Shown: in pieces, positions 49,803 through 60,703 of the stretch | How the letters are laid out: every line of letters starts with the position of its first letter | Numbering within the stretch: the first letter of the stretch is position 1 | Made by a program: the position numbers and the translations under genes | NCBI GenBank assembly: GCA_036429605.1 | Contig: CM071589.1 | Span: 4,650,001-4,714,000 of the forward strand | Direction: 5' to 3' | Length of the DNA: 64,000 nucleotides | Origin: Cladobotryum mycophilum | Lineage: Eukaryota; Ascomycota; Sordariomycetes; Hypocreales; Hypocreaceae | Notes under the pieces: model-generated | Told to the model about the DNA's origin: nothing | Seen by the model: the letters and a program-made list of their open reading frames with translations, nothing else | Databases searched by the model: none

Positions 49803-50880
49803 TCAGACCTTGATAGTAGTCAAGGGACCATACTTTTCCTGGTACATGTCTAGTGTCCGGAGAGACACACCGGATCCACCGCATACGATAATGACAACAT
49901 TCTTCTCGGCCCACTCAGAATCTGTGAGGCCCTTGCCGAGGCGCTCCCTCAGGTCGCCGCGGTAGACTGTAGCCAGGGCGGCGCCACAGGATACCTCAAC
50001 CAAGAAGCGGGCGTCGTCGGCGAAACGTACGCAGCTGATGGCAGCATCTGCATCGGAGACAACAATGTTCTGAGTGTTGGGCGCGTGGCACCATTTCCAT
50101 GTCTCTTCCGACACTCGGGAAACACCAAGTGATGTAGCGATCGAAGTGATTTCCGGCAAGGTGATGTGCTCGTTTGCTTCAAGGCAAGCATTGAGACTGT
50201 CAGCGCCGGCAGTCTCAACAGTCAGGACGTGAGGCTTCCTGCCAGACCACGGATAGCTCTCGATCCCCTGCATGAGGCCATTGAACAGGCCACCACCACC
50301 AACGCTGCAAACAATACCGTCAATCGGGACTTCGATCTGGTCTCGCAGCTCGGGAATAATGGTAGCAGCGCCCTCCCAGATACGGTGATGATCGAATGGG
50401 GAGACATATACGCCCCGTGGGTCCTTGGCCAGGAAATTTTCTCGGAGATACTGGTCCGCTGTGTAGAGGTTCTTGCCGACTTGGTACGCCTCGGCACCAA
50501 GGTCGATGAGCTTGTTCTTCATAAGTTCCGATGTGGTGATGGGGATGACGATGGTGCAAGGCTTGCGGAGGGCAGCGGCGGAACTGGCACAGGCAAGGCC
50601 AGCATTTCCGCCTGAGGCACAGTAGAAGTGAACATCACCAGCAGCGGCAGCAGTGGCATGGATCATGAGGTTGCCAATGCCTCGAGACTTGAATGAACCG
50701 CTAGGCTGAAGGTTATCGAGCTTGAGAAAGATGTTGCTGGAGTGATGTTAGTCTTTATGCTAGTTGGAGATGAGTATGGGAAAGCTAAACGAACCAGCCA
50801 GCAACACGACTCAGCTGGGGACTGAGGACGCAAGGTGTCTTGACCCAAGGGAGCTTTGCCTCTGAAGAGATGGAGCCCAT
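49803..50880 (-). CDS. Serine/threonine dehydratase, PLP-dependent (paralogue 2)
   Basis: Complement exons 50795-50880 and 49803-50736 give 339 residues. It is the same fold-type II PLP family as the gene at 39.7 kb and is related along its whole length. Lys45 in PSGSFKSRGIG should bind PLP. CASGGNAGLA and SVGGGGLFNG form the phosphate and glycine loops, and CGGSG lies near the C-terminus. No ACT domain is present. The only intron splits the Cys codon (TG^C) before NIFLKLDNLQ, the position found in paralogue 1; the donor is GTTCGT. The internal sequence has diverged (for example DHHRIWEGAATI against AQEIWDGNAGI), so specificity may differ. Pentamer repeats abut the start codon. Confidence 0.92.
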
Positions 50881-50910
50881 TGTGATGTGATGTGATGTGA
50901 TGTTATGTGA
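50881..50910 (-). repeat. TCACA pentamer repeats abutting the start codon of serine dehydratase 2
   Basis: On the minus strand six TCACA/TAACA units end directly at the ATG of the gene, so the repeat is the last 30 bases of the 5' leader. Changes in unit number would alter the context of the start codon. Confidence 0.75.
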
Positions 50911-51031
50911 TGATGTAAAGAAATAGCCAAGCAAACAAGCAAACGGATAAACAAACAAAACAGGATACAAGTCAAACAGAGGCAGGGAACTAGTAGAGAT
51001 GTGGTGAGAGCCTCAAGATGGATGGACAGAC

Positions 51032-51073
51032 GTATGAAGTATGAAGTATGAGGTATGAAGTATGAGGTATGGA
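51032..51073. repeat. Heptamer tandem repeat (GTATGAR)6
   Basis: Six contiguous 7-base units, GTATGAA or GTATGAG with the last GTATGGA, lie about 150-190 bases upstream of the serine dehydratase 2 start. There are no spacers, so this is a minisatellite and not CRISPR-like. Confidence 0.85.
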
Positions 51074-54000
51074 GAGTGTTGAAAGGAGGAGTATGGGGTA
51101 TCAAGTATTAAAGGCTTCCAAGGTTCAAGGGAAACAGGCTACTGATAAGAAGGTTCCCCCTTCCTTCCTCGTGTAATATTTATTTTTATTTTGTTGTCTC
51201 TGTCTCTCCCCGACATTCGGCAGGTGCTGGTCAGGTCAGGTACCTGAATCCATGTGGTGGATAAACGTTGGTAGCCATAGCTCCAACGATATCCGCCGCA
51301 AGCCGTAACTCAGCCATGCACTTTTTTTCTTTCCCTTTCTCTCCATTCCGTTTGTCTCTTTGCAGTAGTACATGACACGGGTAGCAATCATGTGGGGGGA
51401 GGGAATGAGAATGTACCTGGGCTAGGCTGGGGGGAGGGGGAGTGAAGCGAAGGGTAACGGAAGAGATTTTGATGAGAGATGCATATCTCTCTCTCTCCTC
51501 TCTCGTACAGTTGATTTGATTTCTAAAGAGAGTATGTACTATCGTATCGTCTGGAACGGTGTGGATTTGATCTGCACGGCTACTATAACCCTGCCAAGCC
51601 TAACCAACAAGGTCTTGTCTTGGGGTGTGCATGAAGAAGAGAAAAAGCTTGGGTCAGGTTTTGGGTCAAAGCAAGGGGGAGTGACAAAGTGACAAGCCTT
51701 GGGGGAAAAGGTCCTTTTTTTTTATGGAGATACTACGGAGTACAGCCCTGGTTTGAACAAGTACAAGTAGCATGTACACACAGAGGCTTGAGAGAGATGT
51801 ACTTTTGGGGGAGGGCTTGTGCACAAGGCAATTTGTTGCTTAGAAACTGCTATTTTGGTTCATCGATGGTGGAAACTAATGGTGAAGCTTCTGCCCCCGC
51901 GTGACGGCAAAGACTTTTTTTGCTTGTGGGTATTAAAGTATGGAGTACATAGTCTACGCGTTAAGAACAAGGTAGAAAGTGGTGGTGGTGATGGATGATG
52001 ATACAAGTACCAAGGTAAAAAAGAATCCATGGCTCGGATGACGACTCCTGAACAAGGTACCCCCAGGTAAAAAGGAAGGGAAGCAGACATTCGATACGAA
52101 TCTTTCCAATTGCTTGTTTGAGATATCGACGATGGTGGTGATGAGCATTGACCGCTGTGACAACCCATCCCATTCCATCTTACTGATAAGAGAAAAACAA
52201 AAGAAGTTGGGGGAAATTAAAGATATCCCGTTCGTAAGGCTGGCGGTTGATTTGTTTATCTCCAGGGGCTGTGTTTGCTGATGCTAAGGATAAGGTAGGT
52301 ACAGCTTACAGGTGCTGATAGCGATACTGATAGCAGTGGATTAGTAGGTAGGCACTGACTGAAAGTTTGATAACGGAAGATGGCGAGAAATGGAAAGGGA
52401 AGGGAAGGGGGCGTGTAAAATTCCATCAATGTCTCAACGGTACGAAAATACTTTTGGGTGGCTGCATCTCACCGGCAGAAACTTGGACAAGTCATCATTA
52501 AGCAAATGTAAATTTTATAATTACCGTCCCCGGCATCGGAATGGAAGGGGAAGGGAATAGATTAAACGGTAGGTACCTCTTGTAAAGAAATCGTGATAAA
52601 ATGAACCAAAACAAAAAAATCAAACTGGTGGACATGACATGCAACGTAAGGAGATACTAAGGTACTTGGGTACTTTGGTACGTACCTACATATTCGGAAA
52701 CTATCGCCGTGTTGGGAAACTGGCTGGGGTCGTATTACGTTGTTATAGGGTAATGGAGATTCACCAGGAGCAAACTATAGGGTAAAACGTGTCGATTTAT
52801 AGGGTAACGAGATCTCCAAAAAAGCATCCACCATGTCCGTTGTTCCTGCAACTAAATGACACCTCGTGCAGCAGGTGAGACCCCCAAACCTTGTCATGAA
52901 AAAGAAAGAAGAGAGGAAAAAAAAACTCTTGACCCCCTCTTTGGCTGCGACCCTTGGCCTTGCTTGCACCATCCATCAATCAATCAATCAATCAATCAAT
53001 TACGGAGCTGCCGTTGCCGGTTCCACGTTGTTGGGACCTGATGTTTTTCTTCTTCTTCCTTCTTCTGCCTCATCCAACAAGCAAGTACTACTTGTACTTG
53101 TAGTATCTCTGCCTAATAGGCGTGTCCTGTTCTGGGGGTGTGTATCATCTCGAATGGAGAACATTGGAGAACACCATCCCACTCCAATGGCTATGAGGAC
53201 AAAGAGGAGAAGGACGACGCAATTGTCATATTCTTCAATCTCATTTGTCCATCTCAAGACCTTTTGTTTTCCGTCTCATCCGTCTCCGTCTCCGGCTCCG
53301 GTTCCATCTCCTTTTCCATCTCCTCCTACAAGTACTTACTTACCTCTTACGACGACTCAGACAAGGCACTCGTTCATGGATCGGTCCCCCCCATGATCAG
53401 ACTGACATGGTACCCAAAACAACAAAAACTCTGGGGGAGGGGGGCATTCTCCGACATTTCATCCCCTAGCTACAAGTGTTGCTATTGCAAGTGCAAATCA
53501 AAGCTGACACATTATGACCAACAGAAATCATGCTTAGTAGGTCATTTCCTCCCTTCAAAACAGAGAGAGAGAGGTCTGGGCCACCATGAAAAGAAACGGT
53601 GTCGAATGCCCAAGGCTCATCACCATGTCTTCCCGAGATTAGAGATGCTCAGGTGACCAAGTCCGTCCCCCCAGCCAGCCCAGCCCAGTGCCGAAAAAAG
53701 CAATGACCACTTTGCGTTCTTAAGCTCGACATGTTTGTTTGTTTCGAATCCGCCATGCGGAATGCAAATGTTACATGTTCGAGAAGCCGCGAGTGCGGCA
53801 CGAGACGGCTGTTCCACGCCTCTTTGCTTTCTTCTTGACTGTACAAGTATCTGTATTACCACCCCCCTAGTCACCGACTTTTGTCCGAGGGGTTGGCTTG
53901 TCAAGGGGAGGGAAGTAAACACCAGAACGCTGAGTATGGCAGACAGCCAAGTGTAGGACTTGGTTTCTGTGGTTTCTCTCGATTGCTTCCGTTTCTATCA

Positions 54001-54612
54001 ATCGCCCCTGTTGCTCTCGATTGCTTATGATCTCTCCAACTTTATGAGAATTGATCTGTCCCATCCTAATCCATCTTCACTGACGGTGCTCTTTATCATC
54101 TATACAAGAGCCCATGTTAAAATGGATTCTCATCTAGTGCTCCCCGTATGTTTGTCCATCCGTGCGCGTGTGTGTACCCTCGTCATCTTACCATGTTGTG
54201 CGTACTATTTGGTGATTCACCACATCTCATATATCAATTACCTATGTAAGTGGGAGGTAGGTACCCGAGAGCGTGTGCACCATTCGGAAGATTGATGTTT
54301 ACCTTTACTGAACCAATTATTATTATATATCTATAACCTAAGCATATTGATTTGAGAACTGGATTTGATTTGAGAGGTAATTCATTTTCTGATGGTACAA
54401 GTTAAAGACTGCCAACATCGGATGAACTGCAGATTTCTAGTGTTGATGCCATTTATCTGAGGCTGTGAGTTGATGCCCGAGGCTCAACAGAAAGATAAAA
54501 GCGTTCAGTAGATCAAACTACGTCACCTTTTCTTCCACGGTTTACAAACTTGCATCCAACCACTTCAAGCGAAGCAGCGCATTTGAAAACCAAGAGTGAG
54601 ATTGAACTCAAC

Positions 54613-56316
54613 ATGCCTCGTCGTTCGACTTCCACCGTTACTATTCGAACCTCAAACAGCATGAAAAGAAAAAGGGGCAAGGAGGATCGGATGGCAAGCG
54701 CCAGAAGACGAAAGAAGTCAAAGTCAGGGAGAGTAGACTCAAATCGAGGAAGAGTCAGGGAGAGCACGTGTCTTGCTGACCCAGATGTGACTCTGGAACA
54801 GCCAACTGATGCAGATTTCTTTGGATTCAGTGCCCTCCCACCCCGATATCTTCTTAGACTCCAATCCGCATCTACGGAGGCAAGCACGTCTGATGCCCCA
54901 TCCGGGAATGGTGATGCACGCATAGTCGGAGGACCACTACAGGCTCGCTCGCCATGGGTCCCCGCCTTCAACGATGACAGCCAAGAGCTTGCTATAGTCC
55001 GCCACAATGTGCTTGAGGAACGAACGGGACACAAGATGAGTTCGATGAGTGTCTCCCAAAGAGTGATACGCCCCTCAAGTGAGGTGCCTCCTAGTCCTCC
55101 TCAAGAGTCATCGCTGAGCTCCTCTGAGCCGTATGAGCCATTAATCATCTCGAAACAGGAGTCAAAACAGGAGCCAAAACAGAAGCCAGAGCCTGCCAAT
55201 TTCATGAGTATTCCCTTGGAAATCAGAGACAAGATATACCGAGAACTTCTCCTTGCGCGCAAGGCGATCCAAGTCCACGGTAATTGGACATTTGTCTATA
55301 AAAGAAACAAACTGGCACTCCATCCCACTATCCTCACGCTAAACAAGCGGATCCACAATGAGACTTCTCGTATCCTGTACGGCGAGAATACTTTTCTATA
55401 TCTATTGAGAGATGCGCCAAGTGTCGTGTGGGATATTGATCGTTTGGCTCTTAGCGATACTGAGTCTATTGCCGGGGATGAAGGGGAGAGCGGCTCTGAA
55501 TGGGAGGGTGAAGGGGCTGTTACTAACAAACGTACTCTGCGAAGACGAAACGCTAAGAAACCGGAATATGACATCAACTGGAAGGCATACTCACATCTGT
55601 TTCGAAATATTGCAGTTGAGGCCGAGCATAACAGGTATTCTGAGGATACCCAAGCAAGCATGGCTAATGCCATCAACATGTTTGCTGGCCATCCATCCCG
55701 GGGACGGGGGGCGCAAGCATTTAGCATTCGAACTCTCACTGTGCGCATCACGCCACAGTGGGACCTCCCAGAGAATCCCGAGGATGAAGGGTATTTCACA
55801 TTCGTGAACTTTTTCCAACAGCGTTCGCCCGTACTGCAAGCCATCAAGGCCGTGGAGTGCCAATTCCTTCGCGTGGATCTTCTAACAAGGTACATGGGCA
55901 GATCCAGAGGCGCACAGGCTGCCGGGACGGATGGAGCTGCCTGTCGGCTCATCATGGACATGCGACACTTGCGAATCTGGAGACAGCTGAAGAGTGTGAG
56001 CATGAAGGATGATTGGTGGGCTAGGGATCCTGTCATGCTGCGTCACCGCCAAGAGACACTGAGACAGAGCATGAGAGCAGTGGATAACCTGGCAGAGCAT
56101 ATTGAGCGCCAGTGTCATGAGAGAGATTTCGAGCGGTGGACTACTACTGGCGAGGCGGTAGAGATAGAAGATGTTCCCGACTGGTTGGATGAGGATGGAC
56201 CTATCTGGGAGGATCAGGATTCGGTGTTTTGGACCAACAACAACAACAACACTTCGAATGACGACGCTCAGGATGAGGTTTCGGATAGCAGCGAGGCCGC
56301 TGATGAGAGCTCTTAA
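54613..56316 (+). CDS. F-box-like fungal protein, intronless
   Basis: A single uninterrupted frame gives 567 residues. The start MPRRSTSTV at 54613 is the first ATG in frame. The N-terminus is basic (MKRKRGKED, ARRRKKSKSGR), which could be a nuclear signal, followed by a disordered Ser/Pro/Glu-rich stretch. At about residue 197 comes FMSIPLEIRDKIYRELLLA, then TILTLNKRIHNETSRILYGEN. This pair is the hallmark of the large fungal group annotated as F-box-like or 2EXR proteins, in which the first helix pair resembles an F-box. No C-terminal substrate-binding repeat is recognised; the end is acidic with a short poly-Asn run. A role as a substrate adaptor for an SCF ubiquitin ligase is possible but unproven. 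Confidence 0.8.
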   Translation: MPRRSTSTVTIRTSNSMKRKRGKEDRMASARRRKKSKSGRVDSNRGRVRESTCLADPDVTLEQPTDADFFGFSALPPRYLLRLQSASTEASTSDAPSGNGDARIVGGPLQARSPWVPAFNDDSQELAIVRHNVLEERTGHKMSSMSVSQRVIRPSSEVPPSPPQESSLSSSEPYEPLIISKQESKQEPKQKPEPANFMSIPLEIRDKIYRELLLARKAIQVHGNWTFVYKRNKLALHPTILTLNKRIHNETSRILYGENTFLYLLRDAPSVVWDIDRLALSDTESIAGDEGESGSEWEGEGAVTNKRTLRRRNAKKPEYDINWKAYSHLFRNIAVEAEHNRYSEDTQASMANAINMFAGHPSRGRGAQAFSIRTLTVRITPQWDLPENPEDEGYFTFVNFFQQRSPVLQAIKAVECQFLRVDLLTRYMGRSRGAQAAGTDGAACRLIMDMRHLRIWRQLKSVSMKDDWWARDPVMLRHRQETLRQSMRAVDNLAEHIERQCHERDFERWTTTGEAVEIEDVPDWLDEDGPIWEDQDSVFWTNNNNNTSNDDAQDEVSDSSEAADESS

Positions 56317-56656
56317 TATGGAAAGGAACCATGGCTACGGCGTAGGGCGATATTCATTTGTGGGGAACTGGAATTGGCTGAGTGGTTTCATTATGGCCTC
56401 AGGATTGCTAGTTATGGGGTAAACGGAGTACGATCGGGTAGATCAATGGACAGGAGGGTTTGGTGACTCCAATAAAAGTTATTGCTTTAGCTTTAGGAAT
56501 CTGAATTATGACTTCAACTTCTAACAGTTTTAAATTTTCCATTCCAGGGGTATTCTAATGCCTGTCTTTTTGTTTTGTTTTTACCAACTCATTGTTACCA
56601 TCTCATCTTTGTTACTATTATGCCCTTCACGGTATATACATCCAACATGTAATTAA
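56317..56656. other. Tail-to-tail intergenic region (F-box-like / POL31)
   Basis: A short convergent 3' region with no coding signal. It includes ACGGAGTACG at 56423-56432. Confidence 0.6.
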
Positions 56657-58471
56657 TCACCTCGCCTCAATCTTAACTTTTGTAGTTTCCAGCGTCTCCG
56701 TATCCACCAGCACAAACTCCTTGGTCCTCGCAAACGAAGGCACGGTGATGAGCCGCACGGACTGGCCCTCTGGGCCGTCAATCATTTTTGTCGAAAACTC
56801 GGGCTGGCAGCCTACAAAGTAGATGTGAGGGCAGGTCTTGAGGACGAAGGGGTCGTCGTCTTGAAAGGGGTAACTCCCTGTTGTAAAAAATAATTGTTAG
56901 CGATGACTTTCTACCCAAGAAAAAGAAGAATAGAAGAATAGAAGAAAATGAGAATTCATACATAGCGTATCGGGGGCGGTAGGGGCGCAGCATCGCCATC
57001 TGCACATGGCTTCCATCATGCCCAGTCTATCGTCGCTATCGACATACTTGAAGACGTCGTCGACGTTCTGGCCGCCCGTGCCGAGTATCCTCCACCCTTC
57101 CACCTCCGCCTCCCAAGGATTGGTGACCGTATCGAACCAGCCCGGCAGGGATTTTGGGTCCGCGGGATTCGAGGCGTACGCCCTGGCCTGCGGGAACATG
57201 GCTGTATGGATGGGCTGCTGGGGATAGCTTGCGTTGGCGGGATCCTGAGCACCCGGCAGGAGGGTTACTGGTATTGAGGGCAGGAGTTCAGAGAGGAATT
57301 CGTCAAAGAGCTGAGATGGAAGGGGGTTGTAGGAGCTGGCGTCGTAGCCGTATTTCTTGTGTGTGCCGCTCTTCTTCGCGACGTCGTCAACCTCTTCTTT
57401 TTCGGTTTTAAACTCCGTGGTGGAAATCGAATCGCCCGCAATGATGAGGCGGCTGATTTGTGCAACGTCGCTCTGATCTTTGGGACCCAGCGCCTCGCCC
57501 AGCAGGTACTCCAGCAAGAGATTCAGCTCCAAATCGTACGAGGCGTCGGTGCCGGAGAAGGACAGGCCGGAGACAATGGCAATCTTCTTCCCGCTCCCCG
57601 CGTCGCCCATCTCCATGTCTTCCGCCTTTGATTTGCCGTTGGGTTTGGAGAGGGCCCAACGCTCGGGTTGCGGGGCTAGGTCCGGAAACTTGAGGTCGAT
57701 GACTTCTAGCTCGCCGTTTGCGTTTTCAGTGCCCATGACGGCGATGATGCAGCCGGTTACGAGGGGCACGGTCTTGAGTAGGTCGCCGACTAGTCGGATG
57801 CGGCCCGAGTCGTCTTCCAGCATGATCTGGTCGGAATCGTCGTCGGAGTAGTATCTTTGTGTTGAGATGGGGGCAGACAGCCAGCGCTAGAGGTAAAGTC
57901 TCAGTATATATAGTTCGTGACATCAATCCACGTTCTTTATCTATAGTAAGAATGGGGGGAGGGGAGGGACAAGAAGTCCAGAAAAGTAGGCCAAACTCAC
58001 ATCTTTAGACACATCTTCCAGAATATTGGGCTTCAGGGGCATGTCCATATAGACGGTACCAGTCACCCAGCAAAGCTCCCCTGTCGCACATCCAACACTC
58101 GCTCAACCTTCTTAGCCTCCTCGTCGCCGATGATGGTGCCCCCCACGCTACGGCCGCTATCTCCTCAACTGCAGGTCTGATTTTGGTGAGACGCAAGAAG
58201 TACATGTCGCCATACTGCTGCTTGTAGGATCGCTGCTTCTCGAGAGCAAAGGACTGCAATGGCTTGTAGGCGGACTCGGCACGGGACGGGATTGTGTACG
58301 GGGAATCTCTGTAGGCATCTAGGTTAGTATAATTGCTCGAATGGTGTGCAATTAGTGGTCGAGAGGGGGATGCCATTGCCATTGCCGTTTGGGGGAGGCC
58401 ATTGGGATGGACGGTTACACATACGACGGAGCCTGAAGCAGACTGTCCCTGATATCTTCGAGTTTGACCAT
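56657..58471 (-). CDS. POL31: DNA polymerase delta subunit 2 (Pol31/Cdc1), with apparent frame breaks
   Basis: Complement exons are 58425-58471, 58001-58308, 56962-57886 and 56657-56877, giving about 500 residues. This is the essential B-subunit of replicative DNA polymerase delta, linking the Pol3 catalytic subunit to Pol32. An OB-fold region near the start (SYKQQYGDMYFLRLTKIRP, then TVYMDMPLKPNILEDVSKD, RWLSAPISTQRYYSDDDSDQ) is followed by an inactive calcineurin-like phosphoesterase fold (KIAIVSGLSFSGTDASYDLE, SRLIIAGDSIS, VTLLPGAQDPANAS, then NVDDVFKYVDSDDRLGMMEAM and CPHIYFVGCQPEF). The first intron uses the GTATGT donor at 58424 and the CTACAG acceptor at 58309. Exon 2 needs one extra base in each of two G runs of the gene (plus-strand C6 at 58139-58144 and C4 at 58079-58082). 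With both added, all phases close exactly. The gene is essential, so real disruption is unlikely. Confidence 0.92.
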
Positions 58472-59419
58472 GACTGCTGATCCTCGCTGGGAGTTGAATT
58501 CGACTCAGCTGCCCGCCAAGTAATTTTGCCTGAAGCGCAATGGCTTGCGTGGTGATACCTAGCTTTGCAAGATAGAGATAGAGAGATGGATGTGTTAACT
58601 GAGCTTGACGCGTGGGACTGCAGCCGCCCTATCATTTTCTTGGCCCGCGCTCCTCCCCCTGGAACCTACGCGAATAGGTGGTTTGGCGTTAAGTGGACAT
58701 TCCATAGTGGGCTTAGCGCCTATAAGTTCAGAGGCAACAGGTGTGTCAACCCTCTGAATGCCGCCTAGGTTATAGTGGCAAGCGATGGAAAATAAAACAC
58801 TAGAACGCTACATATGGTAGACGGATTCATCTATCGTTTTTCTTACTAGGTACTTTCTGATGTTTCTATCTATTTCTTTTGTTTTTGAATATTCCCCTCA
58901 TTCCATTCTATTCTTCTTGCTTTTGTCCATTTCTTTTGCGTCCGTAGATCTTTTATTCTCCATCACCATAAGCTCCGGTGCTTGCTTGACCCCATATCGA
59001 TAACAAGCCCCGCTGTAATCCCTCCCCCACTGAAAGCCCCTCCCCCACCAAACAAACAGTGGAGGGGGTCCATCGCATCTCCAACGAGTAACAAAACCGA
59101 GGGATAACAATCATCAGACTAAGAAAACTTCAAAGGGCGCACCTGGAACCGGAGACGCTTCTACGTGCTAAGCCCTAAAGGAATGGAGGCAAGGACTTTT
59201 GGGAACTGAACAATATTTTCTCCGGCCTGGGCCATTTTTTTCATTTCCACATCCCCATGCTCGACGTATAAAAGAGGAGGTCAACCCCGGATTGAAAAGG
59301 TTTCTCATTCATTTCCCTTAAATATTTTGCTTTCATCTTTGTAACTGTTATTCATTCTTTCACTCATCTTTTCCCCCTTCTTCTTCATATTCTTATTCGC
59401 GTCCGGGTATTCCGCCAGC
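58472..59419. promoter_or_regulatory. Divergent promoter region, POL31 / CAF16
   Basis: A 948-base non-coding region between two outward-facing genes. The right part ends in a T/C-rich leader for CAF16. A TATA-like element is listed separately. Confidence 0.5.
59267..59274 (+). promoter_or_regulatory. TATA-like element of CAF16
   Basis: TATAAAAG lies about 150 bases upstream of the CAF16 start codon and is followed by a pyrimidine-rich tract typical of fungal transcription starts. Confidence 0.5.
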
Positions 59420-60286
59420 ATGACTGTCACACCCCGTCAACCCCCTCGTATCCAGGTCAAGGACTTATCATACACGTTCCCTGACTATTCAACCGGCGTT
59501 CGCAATATTACCCTCGACTTGCCAGCTCGCTCTCGTACCCTTCTAATCGGTGCTAATGGCGCTGGAAAGACGACTCTTCTCCGTCTTCTCGCTGGCAAGC
59601 GTCTCGCTCCGGGCAACTCCATCTCCATTTGTGGTGTTGACCCCTTCAAAGACAGTCTCGAGGGCGTCACCTATCTTGGTCTGGAGTGGGTGTTGAACCC
59701 AATTGTTCGCAATGATATTGGTGTCACGGAGCTTCTCCGATCTGTTGGCGGTGACGCTTATCCTGATCGTCGTGATGAGCTAGTCTCCATGCTGGATATT
59801 GACACCAACTGGCGCATGCATGCCGTATCCGACGGTGAACGACGTAGGGTTCAGCTAGCCATGGGTCTCCTTCGCCCGTGGACCGTTCTGTTTCTCGATG
59901 AGATTACAGTCGATCTCGACGTCCTGAGCAGGTATGAGTTCCTTGCCTGGCTCAAGCGCGAGACTGAGAACCGGGAGTGCACTATTGTGTATGCAACCCA
60001 CATTCTCGACAACCTGGCTGGCTGGCCTACCCACCTCGTTCACATGCATGTTGGCACTGTCAAAGAATGGGATACTGCTGAAAATATGCTGCAGACCATT
60101 GATTCCACCGTGGGCCCTACTGGAAACAGCCGTCTCGGCGAGCTTGTCATGGCCTGGCTAAGGGAGGATCTTAAGGAGAGAGGACCAAGGAGCCAGGCGA
60201 ACATTGGACCTGAGGGCAAGACATATGGCTTTGGCGGCATCAAGATCGGCGGCTATGGCGATGAGTCTAAGCATAAGGAGAACTAG
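59420..60286 (+). CDS. CAF16: ABC-type ATPase Caf16 (CCR4-NOT associated)
   Basis: A single exon gives 288 residues, matching yeast Caf16 (289). It is a soluble ABC nucleotide-binding domain without membrane helices. Walker A is GANGAGKTT (residues 44-52), the signature motif is the Caf16-type variant VSDGERRRVQ (about 136-145), and Walker B is VLFLDEITVDLD (about 154-165). The H-loop His is in YATHILDNL. The C-terminus is Gly-rich (FGGIKIGGYGDE). In yeast Caf16 associates with the CCR4-NOT complex and RNA polymerase II Mediator components; its exact role is unclear. The start is the first ATG after a pyrimidine-rich leader and TATA-like box. It is convergent with the Mis6 gene. Confidence 0.95.
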   Translation: MTVTPRQPPRIQVKDLSYTFPDYSTGVRNITLDLPARSRTLLIGANGAGKTTLLRLLAGKRLAPGNSISICGVDPFKDSLEGVTYLGLEWVLNPIVRNDIGVTELLRSVGGDAYPDRRDELVSMLDIDTNWRMHAVSDGERRRVQLAMGLLRPWTVLFLDEITVDLDVLSRYEFLAWLKRETENRECTIVYATHILDNLAGWPTHLVHMHVGTVKEWDTAENMLQTIDSTVGPTGNSRLGELVMAWLREDLKERGPRSQANIGPEGKTYGFGGIKIGGYGDESKHKEN

Positions 60287-60703
60287 GGGGCGTTTACCAA
60301 GGCGGGAGATGCACGTCTTCCTAACTTGATTTCTTTCTTTAAAACTTTTCTTCAAGGCGGATGCTAGAGATATGGCATCGAGCACTCAACTGCATATTCG
60401 GCGCTTCTGGTTTTACAACGGGCGGGCTGGATGGTTTTAGGGCACAAACTCAACAGTGCATGGCGTTATTTTCTTTCCCTTGGCGTGAGGAGCAAGCCTC
60501 AACTCTGCTTTCATGGCCATGTTGTTCATCTTCAACACTCATGGGCCGGGACTCAAGTTTTATCATTAGTTTTCTTCTTCTTTCATGATACCCTGTATTT
60601 CAACCAAGGGAGGATTTCTTGCCGCTCCTCTTCAACTGGACTCGGCATAGGTAGTTGATATATGCAAATGGAGATGGTCACAATATATTGACCTTGATAT
60701 TCC
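60287..60703. other. Tail-to-tail intergenic region (CAF16 / MIS6)
   Basis: Convergent 3' ends, non-coding, nothing further seen. Confidence 0.6.

Larger units (their letters stand above)
50881..54612. other. 3.7-kb intergenic region between divergent genes
   Basis: No gene is recognised. It holds the two repeats listed above, CT tracts near 51.49 kb, and (AATC)6 at about 52975-53000. Intervening sequence is G/A- and T/C-biased with many copies of GTAC-containing motifs. The last few hundred bases are the promoter of the F-box-like gene. Confidence 0.6.

Noticed and set aside
39724..50880. Possible metabolic gene cluster (two dehydratases plus peroxidase)
   Set aside because: There is no backbone synthase, transporter or cluster regulator, and MHF1 is a housekeeping gene lying between them.
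51032..51073. Regular repeats considered as CRISPR
   Set aside because: Units are 7 bases with no spacers, in a fungal nuclear genome.
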